A DNA stretch of 64,000 nucleotides from Jiangella mangrovi (GTDB lineage: Bacteria; Actinomycetota; Actinomycetes; Jiangellales; Jiangellaceae): contig NZ_JACHMM010000001.1 in NCBI RefSeq assembly GCF_014204975.1, forward strand, positions 124,001-188,000. The letters are read 5' to 3'. Position numbers and translations under genes: made by a program. The first letter of the stretch is position 1, and each line of letters starts with the position of its first letter. Of this stretch, positions 25,990-37,646 are shown piece after piece. Below the pieces are notes generated by a model, which saw only the letters and a list, made by a program, of their open reading frames with translations, searched no databases and had not been told where the DNA came from.

Positions 25990-26769
25990 TCAGCTCCTGC
26001 TCGGGATGCGCGCGTGGGCCTGGGCCAGCCGCCGGACGGAGTCGCTGAGCTCGCGCGCGGAGCGCACCAGCAGCGACCGGTCGATGCGCCGGTTCCACCG
26101 CCCGGCGAGCGCACCGGCCGCCTTGGGGTCGTCGGCGACGCGGCCGAGCACGGTGACCTGGTGGCCGTCGTGCTGCAGCAGCCGGTCGAGGTCGCGGGCG
26201 CTCGCGGTGTCGCCGCTGTCGGTGATCAGCGCGATGCCGACGGGGATGCTGCCGGCCTTGCCGATCTGCAGCGGCTCGGCCAGCCAGCGCAGGCGTTCGC
26301 GCAGGTGCGCGTAGTACTCGATGCCCGGCCGGACGACGAACACGACGGCGTCGGCGGCGTTCATGACCGGCAGCAGCGGCGTGCCCGGGACGATGCGCCC
26401 GCAGTCGACCAGGACGTCGACGGGCAGCGTCTTGAGCATGGTGGCCATGGCCGGCCACACCGCGCCGATGCCGGTGAGCTGCTCGGGCCGGACCACGCCG
26501 GCCAGCAGGTCGAGGCCGCCGTCGGCCGTCTGCAGGTGCTCGGCCATGCTCGCCTCGGCCACGCCCCGGCGGGCGGCGGCGGCCAGCGAGAGCAGGCCGC
26601 GCTCGGGGTCGAGCGGCTCGCCCTCGGCGTCGCGGTGGCGCAGCGCGAGGTCGCCGCCCGCGGGGTCGAAGTCGGCGACCACCACGTCGGACGGCCAGAT
26701 GGCCCCGAGGGCGTTGACCGTGGTGGTCACCCCCGGGGAGCCCTTGGCGGACGCGAACGCGATCAGCAC
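25990..26769 (-). CDS. cpaE: CpaE-like P-loop ATPase of the tad locus
   Basis: A 259-residue MinD/ParA-type protein. The deviant Walker A reads SAKGSPGVTTT: the signature Lys near its start is kept, but the canonical Gly-Lys-Thr end is Gly-Val-Thr, so nucleotide hydrolysis may be weak. Further matches are VVVADFDPAGGDLA and the switch VDVLVDCGR. CpaE proteins localise the pilus machine at the cell pole or septum. The gene lies 4 bases after the SAF-domain gene and 5 before tadA. Confidence 0.83.
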   Translation of the reverse strand: MLIAFASAKGSPGVTTTVNALGAIWPSDVVVADFDPAGGDLALRHRDAEGEPLDPERGLLSLAAAARRGVAEASMAEHLQTADGGLDLLAGVVRPEQLTGIGAVWPAMATMLKTLPVDVLVDCGRIVPGTPLLPVMNAADAVVFVVRPGIEYYAHLRERLRWLAEPLQIGKAGSIPVGIALITDSGDTASARDLDRLLQHDGHQVTVLGRVADDPKAAGALAGRWNRRIDRSLLVRSARELSDSVRRLAQAHARIPSRS

Positions 26770-26773
26770 CCCG

Positions 26774-27502
26774 TCACTCCCCCTCGGACTCGAAGGGGGT
26801 GCCGCGCTCGACGAGCGTGACGACGAGCTGGTTGGTGGCGGCGAGCCCGCCGACGGTGGCGGCGTCGCCGCGGTCGACCAGGAGCGTGACCAGCGAGCCG
26901 GTGCCGCCCTGGGCGTCGCCGCCCTCGGACGCGCGGGCCGTGGCGACCCGGGCGCCCTCGACGATGGTGTCGCCCTCGCCGGTGATGATCGAGACGAGGT
27001 CGACGATGTCGCCGGGCTGCAGGCCGCCGGCCGGCAGGAAGCCCTGGCCGAGGAAGGCGCCGACGGCGACCTGGCCCTCGGACAACGGCGACGTCTGCTC
27101 GATCATGGTGGTGTCGAGCAGCTGGCCGGCCCGGAGGGTCACGCGCGCGTACTGGCCGACGACCAGGCTCTCCTGCGACTCCGGGATCAGCTCGGTGCCC
27201 TCGGCGGCCACCTGGGTGGTCTCGAGGTCCTCGACGGTGATCTGCTCGCCCGCGCCGACGTCGGCGGCCAGGCGCAGCACCGGGGTGCGCTCGTCGACGC
27301 GCATGGCCAGCAGCGCCGCGACGGCCGCGCCCCCGACGATGAGCAGGACCGCCAGGGCGGCCAGCGCCGGGCGCCGCTGGCGCGGCGGCGACGGCAGCCG
27401 GGTGTTCTCGGCCCGGACCCGCTGGTTGCTCCGGATGCCTCGCTGTTCGCGTGCGCGCTGGCGCTCGTTGGCCGCGTCAGTCGTCTGAGTTGTCCCCGCC
27501 AT
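26774..27502 (-). CDS. cpaB: CpaB-like SAF-domain protein, first gene of the tad operon
   Basis: A 242-residue protein: 45 basic, probably cytoplasmic residues, a membrane helix (LAALAVLLIVGGAAVAALLA), and an SAF domain (GEQITVEDLETTQV, then VGQYARVTLRAGQLL) outside the membrane. CpaB/RcpC homologues assist Flp pilus assembly. It heads the eleven-gene run on the minus strand. The start ATG is at 27502. Confidence 0.85.
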   Translation of the reverse strand: MAGTTQTTDAANERQRAREQRGIRSNQRVRAENTRLPSPPRQRRPALAALAVLLIVGGAAVAALLAMRVDERTPVLRLAADVGAGEQITVEDLETTQVAAEGTELIPESQESLVVGQYARVTLRAGQLLDTTMIEQTSPLSEGQVAVGAFLGQGFLPAGGLQPGDIVDLVSIITGEGDTIVEGARVATARASEGGDAQGGTGSLVTLLVDRGDAATVGGLAATNQLVVTLVERGTPFESEGE

Positions 27503-27951
27503 GAGGTGTCTCTACCGCTCCCGCCTCGTCGCCCGTCCGCACACCGCTGGTGTCGCTGCCCGCCCCGAACCGGTCGGAGCGGCGGGGCGCAGCGTGGGGA
27601 CCGTATCGGAGGACCGGCCGAGGCGACCGGTCGGACGCCGCGTCGCCGGACACTTCGACACGCCAAGCAACCCCGCTGCCCCCTGGACGTTCGGGGGAAC
27701 CTTACCTCGGACGCACGACCGTGGTCATGCCGCTGTCGCGCGTTCCCCGTCATGTCCGCTGTGCCCACATACCGGACAGTGCGTCCACAGTCCGGATGCG
27801 TACCCAACACCCCGGACGCTACCGGCGGCCGCTTTCACGAGGCTTTCATCGCCGTGTCGGGGACCAGTGATGACCACCTGACCCGCGTGCGCGCGCGGGG
27901 ATTGGTTAGTGTCGGCACATTGCCGATCCACACGACCGCACAGGAGCACCC
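27503..27951. promoter_or_regulatory. Divergent promoter region between the tad operon and ndk
   Basis: About 450 bases between divergently transcribed genes. It must hold the promoter for the tad operon (minus) and for ndk (plus). CAGGAG before the ndk GTG is a clear ribosome site, but I could not assign confident -10/-35 boxes. Short open frames here have no family character. Confidence 0.45.
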
Positions 27952-28359
27952 GTGTCCGAGCGCACGCTCGTCCTGATCAAGCCCGACGCCGTCCGCCGCG
28001 GCCTGGTCGGGGAGATTCTGGCCCGCTATGAACGCAAGGGCCTGACCATCGTCGCGATGGACCAGCGCACCATCGACCCCACGCTGTCGGACGCGCACTA
28101 CGCCGAGCACGTCGAGAAGCCGTTCTACCCCGCGCTGCGCGAGTTCGTCACCGGCGGACCGCTGGTCGCGCTGGTCCTCGACGGCGACCAGGCCATCGAC
28201 GTCGTCCGGGCCATGAACGGCGCCACTGACGGCCGCAAGGCCGCCCCCGGCACCATCCGCGGCGACCTCTCGCTGTCGAACTCCGAGAACCTGGTGCACG
28301 CCTCGGACTCCCCCGAGGCCGCCAAGCGCGAGCTCGACCTCTGGTTCCCCGGCCTCTGA
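27952..28359 (+). CDS. ndk: Nucleoside diphosphate kinase
   Basis: A 135-residue NDK, which transfers the gamma-phosphate of ATP to nucleoside diphosphates through a phospho-histidine. RTLVLIKPDAVRRGLVGEI is the family start, AMNGATDGRKAAPGTIRGD the nucleotide site, and NLVHASDSPE carries the catalytic His116. The start is GTG with CAGGAG upstream. In many actinobacteria ndk follows folC and the DUF4233 gene on the same strand; here it faces them, which implies a local rearrangement. A strong hairpin begins 8 bases after the stop. Confidence 0.96.
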   Translation: MSERTLVLIKPDAVRRGLVGEILARYERKGLTIVAMDQRTIDPTLSDAHYAEHVEKPFYPALREFVTGGPLVALVLDGDQAIDVVRAMNGATDGRKAAPGTIRGDLSLSNSENLVHASDSPEAAKRELDLWFPGL

Positions 28360-28366
28360 GTTCCGG

Positions 28367-28416
28367 GATGGCGGGTGGTTCGGTGGGCCCATAGCGCCAC
28401 CGAACCACCCGCCATC
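28367..28416. repeat. 50-nt palindromic element, copy 1 (ndk terminator)
   Basis: Arms 28367-28386 (GATGGCGGGTGGTTCGGTGG) and 28397-28416 form a perfect 20-bp stem with a 10-nt loop reading GCCCATAGCG. It lies just downstream of ndk and would act as a terminator. A near-identical copy at 29535-29590 differs by one T-to-C in the left arm matched by A-to-G in the right arm, plus one loop base. Confidence 0.9.
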
Positions 28417-28477
28417 AGTTGTCCACAGGGGCGCGAACGCGCCCTTCGCCGCGACCCCGGCCACGGAGGATCGCGTC

Positions 28478-29539
28478 GTGCACCATGATCACGCTTTCGC
28501 ACTCGCTCGGGCCCAGGACGGGCTGATCACTCGCCGGCAGGCGCTCGCCTCCGGCATGACGAAGGACGCCGTCAAGCACGCGATCCGGCCCGGCGGGCCG
28601 TGGCAGCGCGTCCTGCCCGGCGTCTACGCCACCTTCAACGGGCCGCTCACGCCGATCCATCGGCGCCGCGCCGCGATCCTGCACAGCGGCCCGAGGGCCG
28701 CGATCAGCGGCGCCTGGGCCTGCGGCATGAGCGGGCTGGCATACGGCCCGCCTGCCGATGACGAGATCGACGTGCTGGTGCCGTGGGAGTCGGCCCTCCG
28801 GAGCAAGGGCTTCGTCCGGGTGAACCGGACGACGCGGCCACCCGTACCTCAGCTCTGGATCGACGACGATCTCGTCGACTTGCCCCTGGACGTGCTCATC
28901 GACCAGGCCGAAAATGGTCCGGTTCCCGGCATCGTTCCCGTGGTTCCGCCGGCTCGGGCCGTCGTCGAGACCGTGGTGCGCTGTGAGCGGCTGCCGGCGG
29001 ACTGGCGTCCGCGCTGCTCCCGCACCGACGGCTGCCCCCGCTGCTGGGACCACCCCGGCCACCACCACGACCTCGCTCTGCGCAACGCCCGCGCCCTCAT
29101 GTGCGAAGCCGTCCAACGACGCCGCACCACACTCACCGCGCTACGCGCCGAGGTCGCCGCCGCCCCACGCCGCGGCGGCGCGCTGGCCAGGCTCGCCATG
29201 CGGGACATCGAGGCGGGCTGCCGCTCCGCACCCGAATGTGAACTACGCGACCTCGTCCGCACCAGCCGCGTCCTGCCCGAACCCCGCTGGAACCAGCCAC
29301 TCCCGGGCCACCGTGGCATCCACCCCGACGCCTGCTGGGAACAGGCCCGTTTGGTCGTCGAGGTCGACTCCAGAAGCTTCCACGGCTTCGGCGACGCTCC
29401 CGCCCGTACCGAGGAACGCCGAGCGCGATACGCCGCCCACGGCTGGCGCGTCCTGCCGGTCTCACCCGCCCGGCTGCGCACCGAGCCCGCCGCCGTACTC
29501 CGCGAGATCGAAGCCGCCTACCTCGCGGGCAGAGAGTGA
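28478..29539 (+). CDS. DUF559/AbiEi-type protein (putative Vsr-like nuclease fold)
   Basis: A 353-residue protein of a family common in actinobacteria. The N-terminal part has the AbiEi-like winged-helix character (ARAQDGLITRRQALASGM, then RVLPGVYATFNGPLT). The C-terminal part resembles DUF559, a Vsr/restriction-endonuclease-like fold, with LVVEVDSRSFHGFGDA supplying the acidic residues and RRARYAAHGWRVLPVS following. A Cys/His cluster (CSRTDGCPRCWDHPGHHH) near 188-205 could bind metal. Activity is unproven; proteins of this type are often treated as antitoxin-like or nuclease-like. The GTG start follows GGAGG at 9 bases. The stop codon lies inside the second copy of the palindrome. Confidence 0.75.
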   Translation: MHHDHAFALARAQDGLITRRQALASGMTKDAVKHAIRPGGPWQRVLPGVYATFNGPLTPIHRRRAAILHSGPRAAISGAWACGMSGLAYGPPADDEIDVLVPWESALRSKGFVRVNRTTRPPVPQLWIDDDLVDLPLDVLIDQAENGPVPGIVPVVPPARAVVETVVRCERLPADWRPRCSRTDGCPRCWDHPGHHHDLALRNARALMCEAVQRRRTTLTALRAEVAAAPRRGGALARLAMRDIEAGCRSAPECELRDLVRTSRVLPEPRWNQPLPGHRGIHPDACWEQARLVVEVDSRSFHGFGDAPARTEERRARYAAHGWRVLPVSPARLRTEPAAVLREIEAAYLAGRE

Positions 29540-29590
29540 TGGCGGGCGGTTCGGTGGGGCCATAGCGCCACCGAACCGCCCGCCATCACT
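29535..29590. repeat. Palindromic element, copy 2 (bidirectional terminator)
   Basis: Arms 29535-29557 and 29568-29590 form a 23-bp stem with a 10-nt loop (GGCCATAGCG). It is the same element as 28367-28416. Both convergent genes end inside it: the TGA of the DUF559-type gene is at 29537-29539 and that of the DUF4233 gene is read from 29588-29586 on the other strand. It should terminate both transcripts. Confidence 0.9.
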
Positions 29591-29927
29591 CGCCCTGCTG
29601 CTGCTCGCGGGCCGCCTTCTCGCGCTCGATCTGCGGGCCGATGCGCAGCAGGACGAACCAGAGCAGGGCGAAGATGCCGCCCAGGATGAGCATGGCCGGC
29701 ACCACGACGCCCGCGGCGATCGAGCCCACCTGGGCCGCGGTCCCGAGCACGTACCCCACGCGCCCCCGTCGCACCGTCGCCGCGCCCAGGACGCACAGCA
29801 GTGCGATGCCGCCGCCGGCCAGCCAGGCCGCGCCCCGGCTCACGTCGGCGATGTTGATGGCCACGGGCACGGCCAGCAGCACCACGATCATCTGGACCGA
29901 CAGGATGGTGGCGGCGATGCGGTTCAC
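29586..29927 (-). CDS. DUF4233 membrane protein
   Basis: A 113-residue protein with about four hydrophobic helices (from ILSVQMIVVLLAVPVAINIA to ILGGIFALLWFVLLRIG) and a charged tail. It fits the DUF4233 family, which is encoded directly after folC in actinobacteria; the function is unknown. The GTG at 29927 overlaps the folC stop (GTGA). Confidence 0.85.
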   Translation of the reverse strand: MNRIAATILSVQMIVVLLAVPVAINIADVSRGAAWLAGGGIALLCVLGAATVRRGRVGYVLGTAAQVGSIAAGVVVPAMLILGGIFALLWFVLLRIGPQIEREKAAREQQQGE

Positions 29928-31261
29928 GACGCCGCCCCGTACGCGACCCGCGCGTCGCCCGCCGTCACCACGGAGCCGGTGACCACGACGCCGTAGCCGC
30001 CCAGCGACTCCTCGCGCTCGGCCAGCGCCAGCCCGGCGGCGATCGCCTCGGGCAGCGGCACGGCCTGGTGGACGCGGTCCTGGCCGAACACGTCGACGGC
30101 GATGTTGGCGAGCTGGTCGGCCGGCATGGTGCGCGGCGAGGAGTTCTCGGTGACGACGACGGCCTCGACGACGGGCTCGAGCTCGGTGAGGATGCCCTCG
30201 ACGTCCTTGTCGGCCATGGCGGCGACGACGGCGACCAGCGCGGTGCCGGCGAACTCCTCGGTCAGGGCGGCCGCGAGCGCCGCCGCGCCGGCCGGGTTGT
30301 GTGCGGCGTCGGCGAGGACGACGGGGCCGCGGCGCAGCGCCTCGAGCCGCCCCGGCGACGTGACCCGCGCGAACGCGGCCCGCACCAGGTCGGCGTCCAG
30401 GGGCTCGCGCCCGCCGCCGACGAACGCCTCGACCGCGGCCAGCGCCGCCGCCGCGTTGTGCGCCTGGTACTCGCCGTGCAGCGGCAGGAACACCTCGTCG
30501 TACGGGCCGGTGAGCCCCTGCAGGCCGATGACCTGCCCGCCGACGGCCATCTCGCGGTCGCGCACGCCGAACTCGAGGCCCTGCCGGGCGACGGTGGCGC
30601 CGACCTCGGCGATCCGCGCCAGCAGGATCTCCGCCGCGGCCGCCGTCTGCGGGCCCAGGATCGCGTACCCGCCGGGCTTGATGATGCCGGCCTTCTCGGT
30701 CGCGATCTCCTCGATGGTGTCGCCGAGGTACTCGACGTGGTCGACGGCGATCGGGGTGACGACGGAGACCCGGCCGTCGGCGACGTTGGTGGCGTCCCAC
30801 GCGCCGCCCATCCCGACCTCGACGACAGCGGCCTCGACCGGGGTGTCGGCGAACGCGGCGTAGGCCAGCGCCGTCAGCGCCTCGAAGTAACCCAGCCGGA
30901 CGTCGTGCTTGGAGTCGACGAGGTCGAGGTAGGGCCTGATCTCCTCGTACGTCGCGGCGAACAGCTCGGGCGCGATCGGCTCGCCGTCGACGACGATGCG
31001 CTCGGTGATCGACTGCAGGTGCGGGCTGGTGTAGCGGCCGGTGCGCAGGTTCAGCTCGCGCAGCAGCGAGTCGACCATGCGCGCCGTCGACGTCTTGCCG
31101 TTGGTGCCGCCGATGTGCACGACGGGGTAGGCCCGCTGCGGGTTGCCGAGCAGGTCGAGTACCTCGCGGATGCGCTCGAGCGACGGCTCGACCAGCGACT
31201 CCGGACGCCGGGCCATGAGCTCGGCCTCGATGCCGCGGAGCAGCTCAGCGTCAGCGCTCAC
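29924..31261 (-). CDS. folC: Bifunctional folylpolyglutamate/dihydrofolate synthase
   Basis: A 445-residue ligase that adds glutamate to folates (and to dihydropteroate). The P-loop [14 protein letters not shown] is at 49-62, [14 protein letters not shown] and the Mur-ligase-like centre follow, and [12 protein letters not shown] is the C-terminal domain signature. The GTG at 31261 overlaps the valS stop (GTGA), so valS-folC-DUF4233 form one operon, the usual actinobacterial order. Confidence 0.94.
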   Translation of the reverse strand: MSADAELLRGIEAELMARRPESLVEPSLERIREVLDLLGNPQRAYPVVHIGGTNGKTSTARMVDSLLRELNLRTGRYTSPHLQSITERIVVDGEPIAPELFAATYEEIRPYLDLVDSKHDVRLGYFEALTALAYAAFADTPVEAAVVEVGMGGAWDATNVADGRVSVVTPIAVDHVEYLGDTIEEIATEKAGIIKPGGYAILGPQTAAAAEILLARIAEVGATVARQGLEFGVRDREMAVGGQVIGLQGLTGPYDEVFLPLHGEYQAHNAAAALAAVEAFVGGGREPLDADLVRAAFARVTSPGRLEALRRGPVVLADAAHNPAGAAALAAALTEEFAGTALVAVVAAMADKDVEGILTELEPVVEAVVVTENSSPRTMPADQLANIAVDVFGQDRVHQAVPLPEAIAAGLALAEREESLGGYGVVVTGSVVTAGDARVAYGAAS

Positions 31262-33912
31262 TGCGGACCAGATCCCTGCGGCAGGCCGGCCAGCTGCGCC
31301 TCGAGCCGCGCGATCTCGGTCTCGGCGGCGACGCGCCGGCCGCGGACCTTGTCGACCTCGGACTCGGGCGCCTTGGCGAGGAACTGCTCGTTGTCGAGCT
31401 TGCGGGTCGCCTGCTCGAGCGCCTTCCGCTCCGCGGCGAGGTCCTTGCTGAGCCGCTTGCGCTCGGCCTCGACGTCGACGGCGCCGGAGAGGTCCAGCTC
31501 GACGGTGACGGCGCCGACCACGACCTGGGCCGTCGTGGCAAAGCCCGAATCCGGCGAGGTCAGCCGGGTCAGCGACCGGAACGCCGCCTCGTGCTCGGTG
31601 AACGTGAACACGTCGGACACCGCGGCGCTGACCCGGGCCGGCACCCGCTGGCCGGGCTTGAGGCCCTGGTCGCTGCGGAACCGGCGGACCTCGGTGACCA
31701 GCCGCTGCAGCTCGGCGACGGTGGCCTCGGCGGCGGGGTCGTGCCGGGCCGCGTCGGGCGCCGGCCAGTCGGCGACCACCAGCGACTCCTGGCCGGTCAG
31801 CGTCGTCCACAGCGCCTCGGTGACGAACGGCGTCACCGGGTGCAGGACGCGCAGCAGGCGGTCGAGCACGTGGCCCAGCACCAGCCGGGTGTTCTCGGCC
31901 GCGGCGCCGCCGGCGGCCAGCGACGTCTTGGCCAGCTCGACGTACCAGTCGCAGAACTCGTCCCAGGCGAAGTGGTAGAGCGTGTCGCTGAGCTTGGCGA
32001 ACTGGTAGTCCTCGAACAGCCCGTCGACGTCGGCGAGGACGGTGTTGAGCCGCGACAGGATCCACCGGTCGGCCGCCGTCAGCTCCGACGACGGCGGCAG
32101 CTCGCCCACGCGCGCCCCGCTGATCAACGCGAACCGCGTGGCGTTCCAGAGCTTGTTGCAGAAGTTGCGCGACGCCTGCACCCAGTCCTCGCCGATGGGC
32201 ACGTCGGCGCCGGGGTTGGCGCCGCGGGCCAGCGTGAAGCGCAGCGCGTCGGAGCCGTAGGCGTCCATCCAGTCGAGCGGGTCGACGGCGTTGCCGAACG
32301 ACTTCGACATCTTCTTGCCGCGCTCGTCGCGGACCATGCCGTGCAGGGCGATGGTGTGGAAGGGAATCGCCTTCTCGGCCCCGAGCGAGGCGTTGGCGTA
32401 CAGCCCGAACATCATCATCCGGGCGACCCAGAAGAACAGGATGTCGTAGCCGGTGACCAGCACCTGGTTCGGGTAGAACTTCTCCAGCGCCGGCGTCTCG
32501 TCGGGCCAGCCGAGCGTCGAGAACGGCCACAGCGCCGACGAGAACCAGGTGTCGAGCACGTCCTCGTCCTGCACCCAGCCCTCGCCGGTGGGGGCGTCGT
32601 CGTCGGGGCCGACGCAGACGACCTCGCCGTCGGGCCCGTACCAGACCGGGATGCGGTGCCCCCACCAGAGCTGGCGCGAGATGCACCAGTCGTGCATGTC
32701 GTCGACCCAGCCGAACCAGCGCGACTCCATGGACTTCGGGTGGATGGCCACGCGGCCGTCGCGCACGGCGTCGCCCGCGGCCTTCGCGAGCGGGCCCACG
32801 CGCACCCACCACTGCAGCGACAGCCGCGGCTCGACGACGGTCTTGCAGCGCGAGCAGTGGCCGACGGCGTGCACGTACGGCCGCTTCTCGGAGACGATGC
32901 GGCCCTCTTCGCGCAGCGCCGCGACGACGGCCGGCCGGGCCTCGAAGCGGTCCAGCCCCTGGAACGGGCCGTGCGCGGTGATGATGCCCTGCTCGTCCAT
33001 GATCGTGAGCATGGGGAGGTCGTGGCGCCGGCCGATCTCGAAGTCGTTGGGGTCGTGCGCCGGCGTGACCTTGACCATGCCCGTGCCGAACGACGGGTCG
33101 ACGTGCGGGTCGCCGACGATCGGGATGCGCCGGCCGGTCAGCGGCAGGTCGACCTCGGTGCCGATGAGGTGCTTGTAGCGCTCGTCGTCAGGGTGCACGG
33201 CCACGGCGGTGTCGCCGAGCATCGTCTCGGCGCGCGTGGTGGCCACGACGACGTCGTCGCTGTAACGGATCGAGACCAGCTCGCCGTCGTCGTCGCTGTG
33301 CTCCACCTCGATGTCGGACAGCGCGGTGTGGCAGCGCACACACCAGTTGATGATGCGCTCGGCGCGGTAGATGAGCTCGTCGTCGTAGAGCCGCTTGAAG
33401 ATGGTCTGGACGGCGCGCGACAGGCCGTCGTCCATGGTGAACCGCTCGCGGCTCCAGGCGACGCCGTCGCCCAGCCGGCGCATCTGCGCGAGGATCTTGC
33501 CGCCGGACTCGGCCTTCCACTCCCAGACCTTCTCGACGAACGCCTCGCGCCCGAGGTCGTGCCGGGACTGCCCGGTGGCCGCCAGCTGGCGCTCGACGAC
33601 GTTCTGGGTGGCGATGCCGGCGTGGTCCATGCCCGGCATCCACAGCGCCTCGTAGCCCTGCATGCGCCGCCGCCGGACCAGCGCGTCGATGAGCGTGTGC
33701 TCGAACGCGTGCCCGAGGTGCAGCGAGCCGGTGACGTTGGGCGGCGGGATGACGATGCAGAACGCCGGCCGGTCGCTCTTCTCGTCGGCCTCGAAGTAGC
33801 CGCGCTCGACCCAGCTCTCGTAGAGCGGAGCCTCTACCGCTGCCGGGTCGTAGACGGACGGCAGGGCGGGCTCAGCGAGCTCAGCGGGCTCGGGACGAGA
33901 GGTTTCGGTCAC
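31258..33912 (-). CDS. valS: Valyl-tRNA synthetase
   Basis: An 884-residue class I synthetase that charges tRNA-Val. The HIGH motif appears as HLGH in [18 protein letters not shown] (His65-His68), and KMSKS is intact in [14 protein letters not shown]. The C-terminal coiled coil ([22 protein letters not shown]) is typical of ValRS. I chose the GTG at 33912 ([10 protein letters not shown]); an earlier in-frame start would add 49 residues and overlap the divergent PanE-like gene. No strong ribosome site is visible at the chosen start. Confidence 0.95.
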   Translation of the reverse strand: MTETSRPEPAELAEPALPSVYDPAAVEAPLYESWVERGYFEADEKSDRPAFCIVIPPPNVTGSLHLGHAFEHTLIDALVRRRRMQGYEALWMPGMDHAGIATQNVVERQLAATGQSRHDLGREAFVEKVWEWKAESGGKILAQMRRLGDGVAWSRERFTMDDGLSRAVQTIFKRLYDDELIYRAERIINWCVRCHTALSDIEVEHSDDDGELVSIRYSDDVVVATTRAETMLGDTAVAVHPDDERYKHLIGTEVDLPLTGRRIPIVGDPHVDPSFGTGMVKVTPAHDPNDFEIGRRHDLPMLTIMDEQGIITAHGPFQGLDRFEARPAVVAALREEGRIVSEKRPYVHAVGHCSRCKTVVEPRLSLQWWVRVGPLAKAAGDAVRDGRVAIHPKSMESRWFGWVDDMHDWCISRQLWWGHRIPVWYGPDGEVVCVGPDDDAPTGEGWVQDEDVLDTWFSSALWPFSTLGWPDETPALEKFYPNQVLVTGYDILFFWVARMMMFGLYANASLGAEKAIPFHTIALHGMVRDERGKKMSKSFGNAVDPLDWMDAYGSDALRFTLARGANPGADVPIGEDWVQASRNFCNKLWNATRFALISGARVGELPPSSELTAADRWILSRLNTVLADVDGLFEDYQFAKLSDTLYHFAWDEFCDWYVELAKTSLAAGGAAAENTRLVLGHVLDRLLRVLHPVTPFVTEALWTTLTGQESLVVADWPAPDAARHDPAAEATVAELQRLVTEVRRFRSDQGLKPGQRVPARVSAAVSDVFTFTEHEAAFRSLTRLTSPDSGFATTAQVVVGAVTVELDLSGAVDVEAERKRLSKDLAAERKALEQATRKLDNEQFLAKAPESEVDKVRGRRVAAETEIARLEAQLAGLPQGSGPQ

Positions 33913-33957
33913 GCCGCGGAATTCTACTGCGCAACGCCGCCCGATAGCGTACGGACC

Positions 33958-34927
33958 ATGGCCTTCGTGATCTACGGCGCCGGCGCGATCGGCGGCGTCC
34001 TCGGCGCACGCCTGCACTCGGCGGGGTTCGACGTCAAGCTCATCGCCCGCGGCGCGCACCTGGCCGCCATCCGCTCGTCCGGGTTGAGGGTGGAGTCACC
34101 TGAGGGCGCGACGACGGTGCCGGTGCCCACGTACGGGTCGCCGTCGGAGGCCGGCGTAGGCCCCGGCGACGTCGTGATCCTCACCATGAAGGGCCAGGAC
34201 ACCCCGGACGCCCTCGAGGCGCTGCGCGAGGTCGCCGGGCCGTCCACTCCGGTGGTGTGCATCCAGAACGGCGTGGCCAACGAGCGGCTGGCGCTGCGGC
34301 TGTTCTCGCACGTCTACGGCGTGTGCGTGATGTTCCCGGCGGCGCACGTCCAGCCCGGAGTCGTCCAGGCGCGCTCGGCGCCGGTGCCGGGCATCCTCGA
34401 CATCGGCCGCTATCCCGGGGGCATCGACGACGGCGCCCGCTCCGTCGCGGCGGCGCTCGTCAAGGCCGGCTTCGTCTCCGAGCCGCGCGAGGACATCATG
34501 CGGTGGAAGTACCGCAAGCTGATCATGAACCTCGGCAACGCGGTCGCGGCCCTGTGCGGCCCGGGTGACGACGGCGCGAAGCAGGTGACCGCGTTGCTCC
34601 AGGCCGAGGGCGAGTCCGTGCTCGCGACCGCCGGCATCGACGTCGTCGACGCCGGCCTGGACCAGGAGCGCCGCGGCGACATCCTGAGGATGCCGCAGTT
34701 CGAGGGCCGCGCTCCCAGCGGCTCGGCGGTGCAGAGCCTGCTCCGCGGCACCGGCAGCATCGAGGCCGACTACCTCAACGGCGAGATCGTTCTGCTGGCC
34801 CGGCTGCACGGAGTGGAGGCACCGGGCAACGAGCTGGTCCGCCAGCTGGCCGTCGTCGCGGCGCGCGAGCGGGTCGCCCCGGGCTCGGTGCCGTCGGGCG
34901 AGCTGCTGGAGAAGCTGTCGGGCGTGA

Positions 34928-34941
<14 letters not shown>
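33958..34941 (+). CDS. Ketopantoate reductase family protein (PanE/ApbA-like)
   Basis: A 327-residue NAD(P)-dependent reductase. The Rossmann start is [21 protein letters not shown], with [15 protein letters not shown] and CIQNGVANE following, as in 2-dehydropantoate 2-reductases. The C-terminal helical domain contains [16 protein letters not shown]. Actinobacteria carry several paralogues of unknown substrate, so a role in pantothenate synthesis is not certain. It starts 45 bases from valS on the other strand, and its last 14 bases overlap the end of the convergent quinone-oxidoreductase-like gene. Confidence 0.85.
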
Positions 34942-37432
<2,491 letters not shown>

Positions 37433-37516
37433 AAAGGGGACCATCAGGAGCCGCTCCGGCGGCGTCGCCGACCTGCACGGGGCCATTCCGACCTGAACGG
37501 TGTGAGATCGCTGCGC

Positions 37517-37588
37517 CAACCGTGTGAGTCAACTGTTGCTGGGGCGACAGTGATGCCACACGGTTGCCGCAGCCAACTCACACGGTTG
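37517..37588. repeat. Composite palindrome between the two hairpin copies
   Basis: CAACCGTGTGAGT (37517-37529) is the exact complement of ACTCACACGGTTG (37576-37588). Inside, ACTGTTGC and GCGACAGT (37532-37551) can form a second hairpin, and an extra CCACACGGTTG at 37556-37566 competes for the left arm. A further GGTGTGAG lies just outside at 37499-37506. The arrangement looks like a structured RNA or a nested repeat. Confidence 0.65.
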
Positions 37589-37594
37589 AGTGCC

Positions 37595-37646
37595 CATGAT
37601 CATCAACCTTTCGTGCTGCTCGGACGACCGAGAAGGTTGATGATCA
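37595..37646. repeat. Dispersed hairpin, copy B, overlapping a gene end
   Basis: TGATCATCAACCTT (37597-37610) pairs perfectly with AAGGTTGATGATCA (37633-37646). TCGT and ACGA within the loop can extend it. The stop codon of the metallophosphoesterase gene (37644-37646) is inside the right arm, so the element is probably its terminator. Confidence 0.75.

Noticed and set aside
27725-27949. Small minus-strand gene upstream of ndk
   Set aside because: The frame lacks a ribosome site and any family signature, and lies where the ndk promoter must be.
28478-29539. A REP-associated transposase that would explain the flanking palindromes
   Set aside because: No HUH or catalytic Tyr motif of that family is present; the protein looks AbiEi/DUF559-like.
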